A stretch of DNA of 8,622 bases from Actinomycetota bacterium (GTDB lineage Bacteria; Actinomycetota; Thermoleophilia; Gaiellales; Gaiellaceae), in assembly GCA_013694685.1 (NCBI GenBank), contig JACDBY010000049.1, positions 1 to 8,622 of the forward strand. Reading direction: 5' to 3'. The number at the start of each line of letters is the position of its first letter. Positions within the stretch are counted from its first letter, which is position 1. The position numbers and the translations under genes are program-made. Below, one piece after another: positions 7,100-8,622 of the stretch. Below the pieces are notes generated by a model. That model ran no database searches. It saw nothing but the letters and a program-made list of their open reading frames with translations, and was not told the origin of the DNA.

Positions 7100-8227
7100 A
7101 TGATGGAAACGGACACCGCCGTCGGGACGGGGATCCGGGTCGTCGTCGACCGCGAAGCGCTCGCCGGCAGGCTCTCTCTCGTTTCCCGCGCCTCGTCGGC
7201 GAGGGGTGCTGTGCAGGTGCTCGGTGGAGTGCTCCTGCGGGCGCAGGACGGCCTGCTCGAGCTCGAGGCGACAGATATGGAGCTCTCGCTGCGCACCACC
7301 GTCCCCGCGACCGTCGAAGGCGCGGGCGCGGTCGTGATGCCCGCAAAGCTTCTCGGAGACGTGGTCAGGCTGTTGCCCGCGAGTGAGGTGACGATCGCGC
7401 ACAAACCCGAGGACGGCGTCACCTCGATCGAGTCCGGGTCCTACGCCGGGCGGATGAACATCTTCGCCGCGGAGGACTTTCCGCGACTGCCCTCCGTCGA
7501 CGTGCCCCTGCACGAGATCGACTCCGCCTCGCTCCTCGACACCGTCCAGCGCGTCTCGCGCGCCGCGTCGCGGGACGAGTCGAGGCCCGTGCTCACGGGG
7601 ATCCTCGTCCGGTTCGAGGGCACGCAGCTCACGATGGCGGCGACCGACTCCTACCGGATGGCCGTCAAAGAGACCGAGCTCGCCGCTCCCGGCCCCGAGC
7701 TCGAGGCGATCATCCCAGCCCGCGCGCTCGACGAGCTCACACGGATCGCCGTGGGCACCGAGAAGGTGCAGCTCGGCGTCAACGAGAACCACGTGATCTT
7801 CGGTGCAGGCGACGCCTGGCTGACGACGCGACGTATCGACGGGCAGTTCCCGAATGTCGTCCAGCTGCGACCCGAGACCTTCGATGTGGAGCTCGACCTG
7901 AATCGCGGCGAGCTGCTCGAGGCGGTCCGCCGAGCGGGTGTCATGGCACAGCGGAATGCGCCTCTCCGGCTTCGCTTCGCCGAGGGCGAGCTGACGATCT
8001 CCGCCCAGAGCCAGGACGTCGGCGAGACACGCGAGTCGCTCGCGGTCGGCTACGCCGGCGAGCCGCTCGAGATCGGGTTCAACGCCGAGTTCCTGCGGGA
8101 GGGTCTCGAGTCCGTCACCGCCGACGACGTCCAGCTGAAGCTGATCAACCCGCTGCGACCCGGGCTCCTGAGCGCCGACGGCGATGCCTTCTGGTACCTG
8201 ATCATGCCGATCAGGCTGGCCGGGTAG
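7100..8227 (+). CDS. dnaN: DNA polymerase III beta sliding clamp
   Basis: Ring-shaped dimeric clamp that tethers the replicative polymerase and other enzymes to DNA. It is 375 residues, normal length, with three repeated clamp domains. VDREALAGRLSLVSRASSAR (16-35) is the usual first helix, after an N-terminal extension of about ten residues that has no obvious later start. DFPRLPSVD, LTGILVRF and MAATDSYRMAV mark the second domain, and DGQFPNV with MAQRNAPLRLRF the third. It ends YLIMPIRLAG, the conserved C-terminal tail of the binding cleft. ATG 7100 and ATG 7103 are both possible; GAGAAGA and AAAGG upstream give only a moderate ribosome site. No strong promoter is visible in the dnaA-dnaN gap, although a weak TATGAC (7070-7075) is present. 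Confidence 0.98.
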   Translation: MMETDTAVGTGIRVVVDREALAGRLSLVSRASSARGAVQVLGGVLLRAQDGLLELEATDMELSLRTTVPATVEGAGAVVMPAKLLGDVVRLLPASEVTIAHKPEDGVTSIESGSYAGRMNIFAAEDFPRLPSVDVPLHEIDSASLLDTVQRVSRAASRDESRPVLTGILVRFEGTQLTMAATDSYRMAVKETELAAPGPELEAIIPARALDELTRIAVGTEKVQLGVNENHVIFGAGDAWLTTRRIDGQFPNVVQLRPETFDVELDLNRGELLEAVRRAGVMAQRNAPLRLRFAEGELTISAQSQDVGETRESLAVGYAGEPLEIGFNAEFLREGLESVTADDVQLKLINPLRPGLLSADGDAFWYLIMPIRLAG

Positions 8228-8269
8228 GCGCGGCTAATGCGACGCGCTTCCGCGACGCATTTGCCGCGC
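8228..8269. repeat. Long hairpin directly after dnaN
   Basis: A 42-base inverted repeat begins at the base after the dnaN stop. It has 17 pairs in three blocks (8228-8234, 8236-8241, 8243-8246 with partners to 8269), two symmetric mismatches (T-T and A-A) and the tetraloop CTTC. No T-tract follows; the next bases are G-rich. It may be an attenuator, an RNA-stability element or a terminator of non-classical type. Confidence 0.75.
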
Positions 8270-8287
8270 GGGGTCACACGCGACGAA

Positions 8288-8312
8288 CCAGGTCCGTAGG
8301 GGCCGGACCTGG
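8288..8312. repeat. Second hairpin in the dnaN-recF gap
   Basis: CCAGGTCCG (8288-8296) and CGGACCTGG (8304-8312) form a perfect 9-bp stem with a 7-base loop. It lies 18 bases after the first hairpin and about 45 bases before the recF start. No T-tract follows. Confidence 0.7.
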
Positions 8313-8334
8313 CCGGCCCTCACCTCCGAGACCC

Positions 8335-8352
8335 GAGGCGGAGGCGGAGGCG
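8335..8352 (+). promoter_or_regulatory. recF ribosome site within a GAGGCG tandem repeat
   Basis: Three exact GAGGCG units end 4 bases before the recF GTG. The last GGAGG (8346-8350) is 6 bases from the start codon, an ideal spacing, which fixes the start. The extra units offer further ribosome sites. Confidence 0.7.
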
Positions 8353-8356
8353 ACCT

Positions 8357-8622
8357 GTGATCGTCACGAGCGTCTCCCTCCGCGACGTCCGCTCGTATGC
8401 CCGACTCGAGCTCTCGCTCGAGCCTGGCCTCGTGCTCGTGACCGGCCCGAACGGGGCCGGGAAGACGAATCTCCTCGAGGCCGTCCACGTGGCGACGCAG
8501 GGGCTCTCGTTCCGGACCCGGCAGGACGCCCAGCTCGTGCGGCGCGGAGCGACGGAGGCGTCCGCCCGCGTCCGTGGCCACCGGGCCGGTTCGCCGCTCG
8601 AGCCCGAGGTCCGGCTCTCTAC
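8357..8622 (+). CDS. recF: DNA replication and repair protein RecF (C-terminus beyond the window)
   Basis: SMC-like ATPase that, with RecO and RecR, loads RecA at single-strand gaps. 88 codons are visible. VTSVSLRDVRSYARLELSLE (3-22) is the typical RecF opening. Walker A GPNGAGKT is at 30-37, followed by NLLEAVHVATQGLSFRT (38-54), which is characteristic of RecF. The GTG start has GGAGG 6 bases upstream. It is the next gene after dnaN, as in mycobacteria, with no gnd-like gene between as in Streptomyces. The 129-base gap with two hairpins suggests recF expression may be partly uncoupled from dnaN. Confidence 0.96.
   Translation, partial: MIVTSVSLRDVRSYARLELSLEPGLVLVTGPNGAGKTNLLEAVHVATQGLSFRTRQDAQLVRRGATEASARVRGHRAGSPLEPEVRLS

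Noticed and set aside
2902..8303. Shared 11-mer TCCGTAGGGGC at 2902-2912 and 8293-8303, next to or within palindromes
   Set aside because: Several chance 11-base matches are expected in a GC-rich window of this length, and the flanks differ. It would matter only if the motif recurs genome-wide.

Overview
This window holds the replication-origin region of a high-GC bacterial chromosome. The order (parB, parA) - rsmG - jag/khpB - yidC - yidD - rnpA - rpmH - origin - dnaA - dnaN - recF is the classic conserved origin cluster. mnmE and mnmG are missing between jag and rsmG, the base composition is strongly GC-rich, and GTG/TTG starts are frequent; together these point to an actinobacterium (Actinomycetota). 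The short DnaA (451 residues, with a small domain II) and the lack of any gene between dnaN and recF differ from Streptomyces. A deep lineage such as Thermoleophilia is possible, but that placement is a guess.

Left arm (1-5263): all genes but one are on the minus strand, pointing away from the origin. rpmH, rnpA, yidD, yidC and jag form one compact operon, and rnpA/yidD, yidD/yidC and yidC/jag each share a 4-base start/stop overlap. A 152-bp gap carrying two near-identical palindromes separates jag from rsmG. A plus-strand SAM-dependent methyltransferase lies between rsmG and parA, against the direction of the replication fork. parA and parB overlap; parB has a probable TTG start and runs off the left edge.

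Origin (5264-5584 and 6941-7099): the 321-bp rpmH-dnaA gap holds a perfect DnaA box (5351-5359), a cluster of three degenerate boxes (5437-5468), an AT-rich island (5465-5501), and promoters for rpmH (minus) and dnaA (plus). The 159-bp dnaA-dnaN gap holds a second candidate origin part: a DnaA-box-like site, a 4-base GC spacer and CTA-type triplets, arranged as in the known Bacillus subtilis unwinding element. The origin therefore looks bipartite around dnaA.

Right arm (5585-8622): dnaA, dnaN and the start of recF are on the plus strand. Two strong hairpins fill much of the 129-bp dnaN-recF gap.

Together the genes cover initiation (DnaA), the sliding clamp (DnaN), gap repair (RecF), origin segregation (ParAB), ribosome and RNase P components (L34, RnpA, RsmG) and membrane protein insertion (YidC, YidD, with the RNA-binding protein KhpB). 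I see no mobile element, CRISPR array, tRNA, rRNA or clearly new gene system. The items most worth a second look are regulatory or structural DNA.
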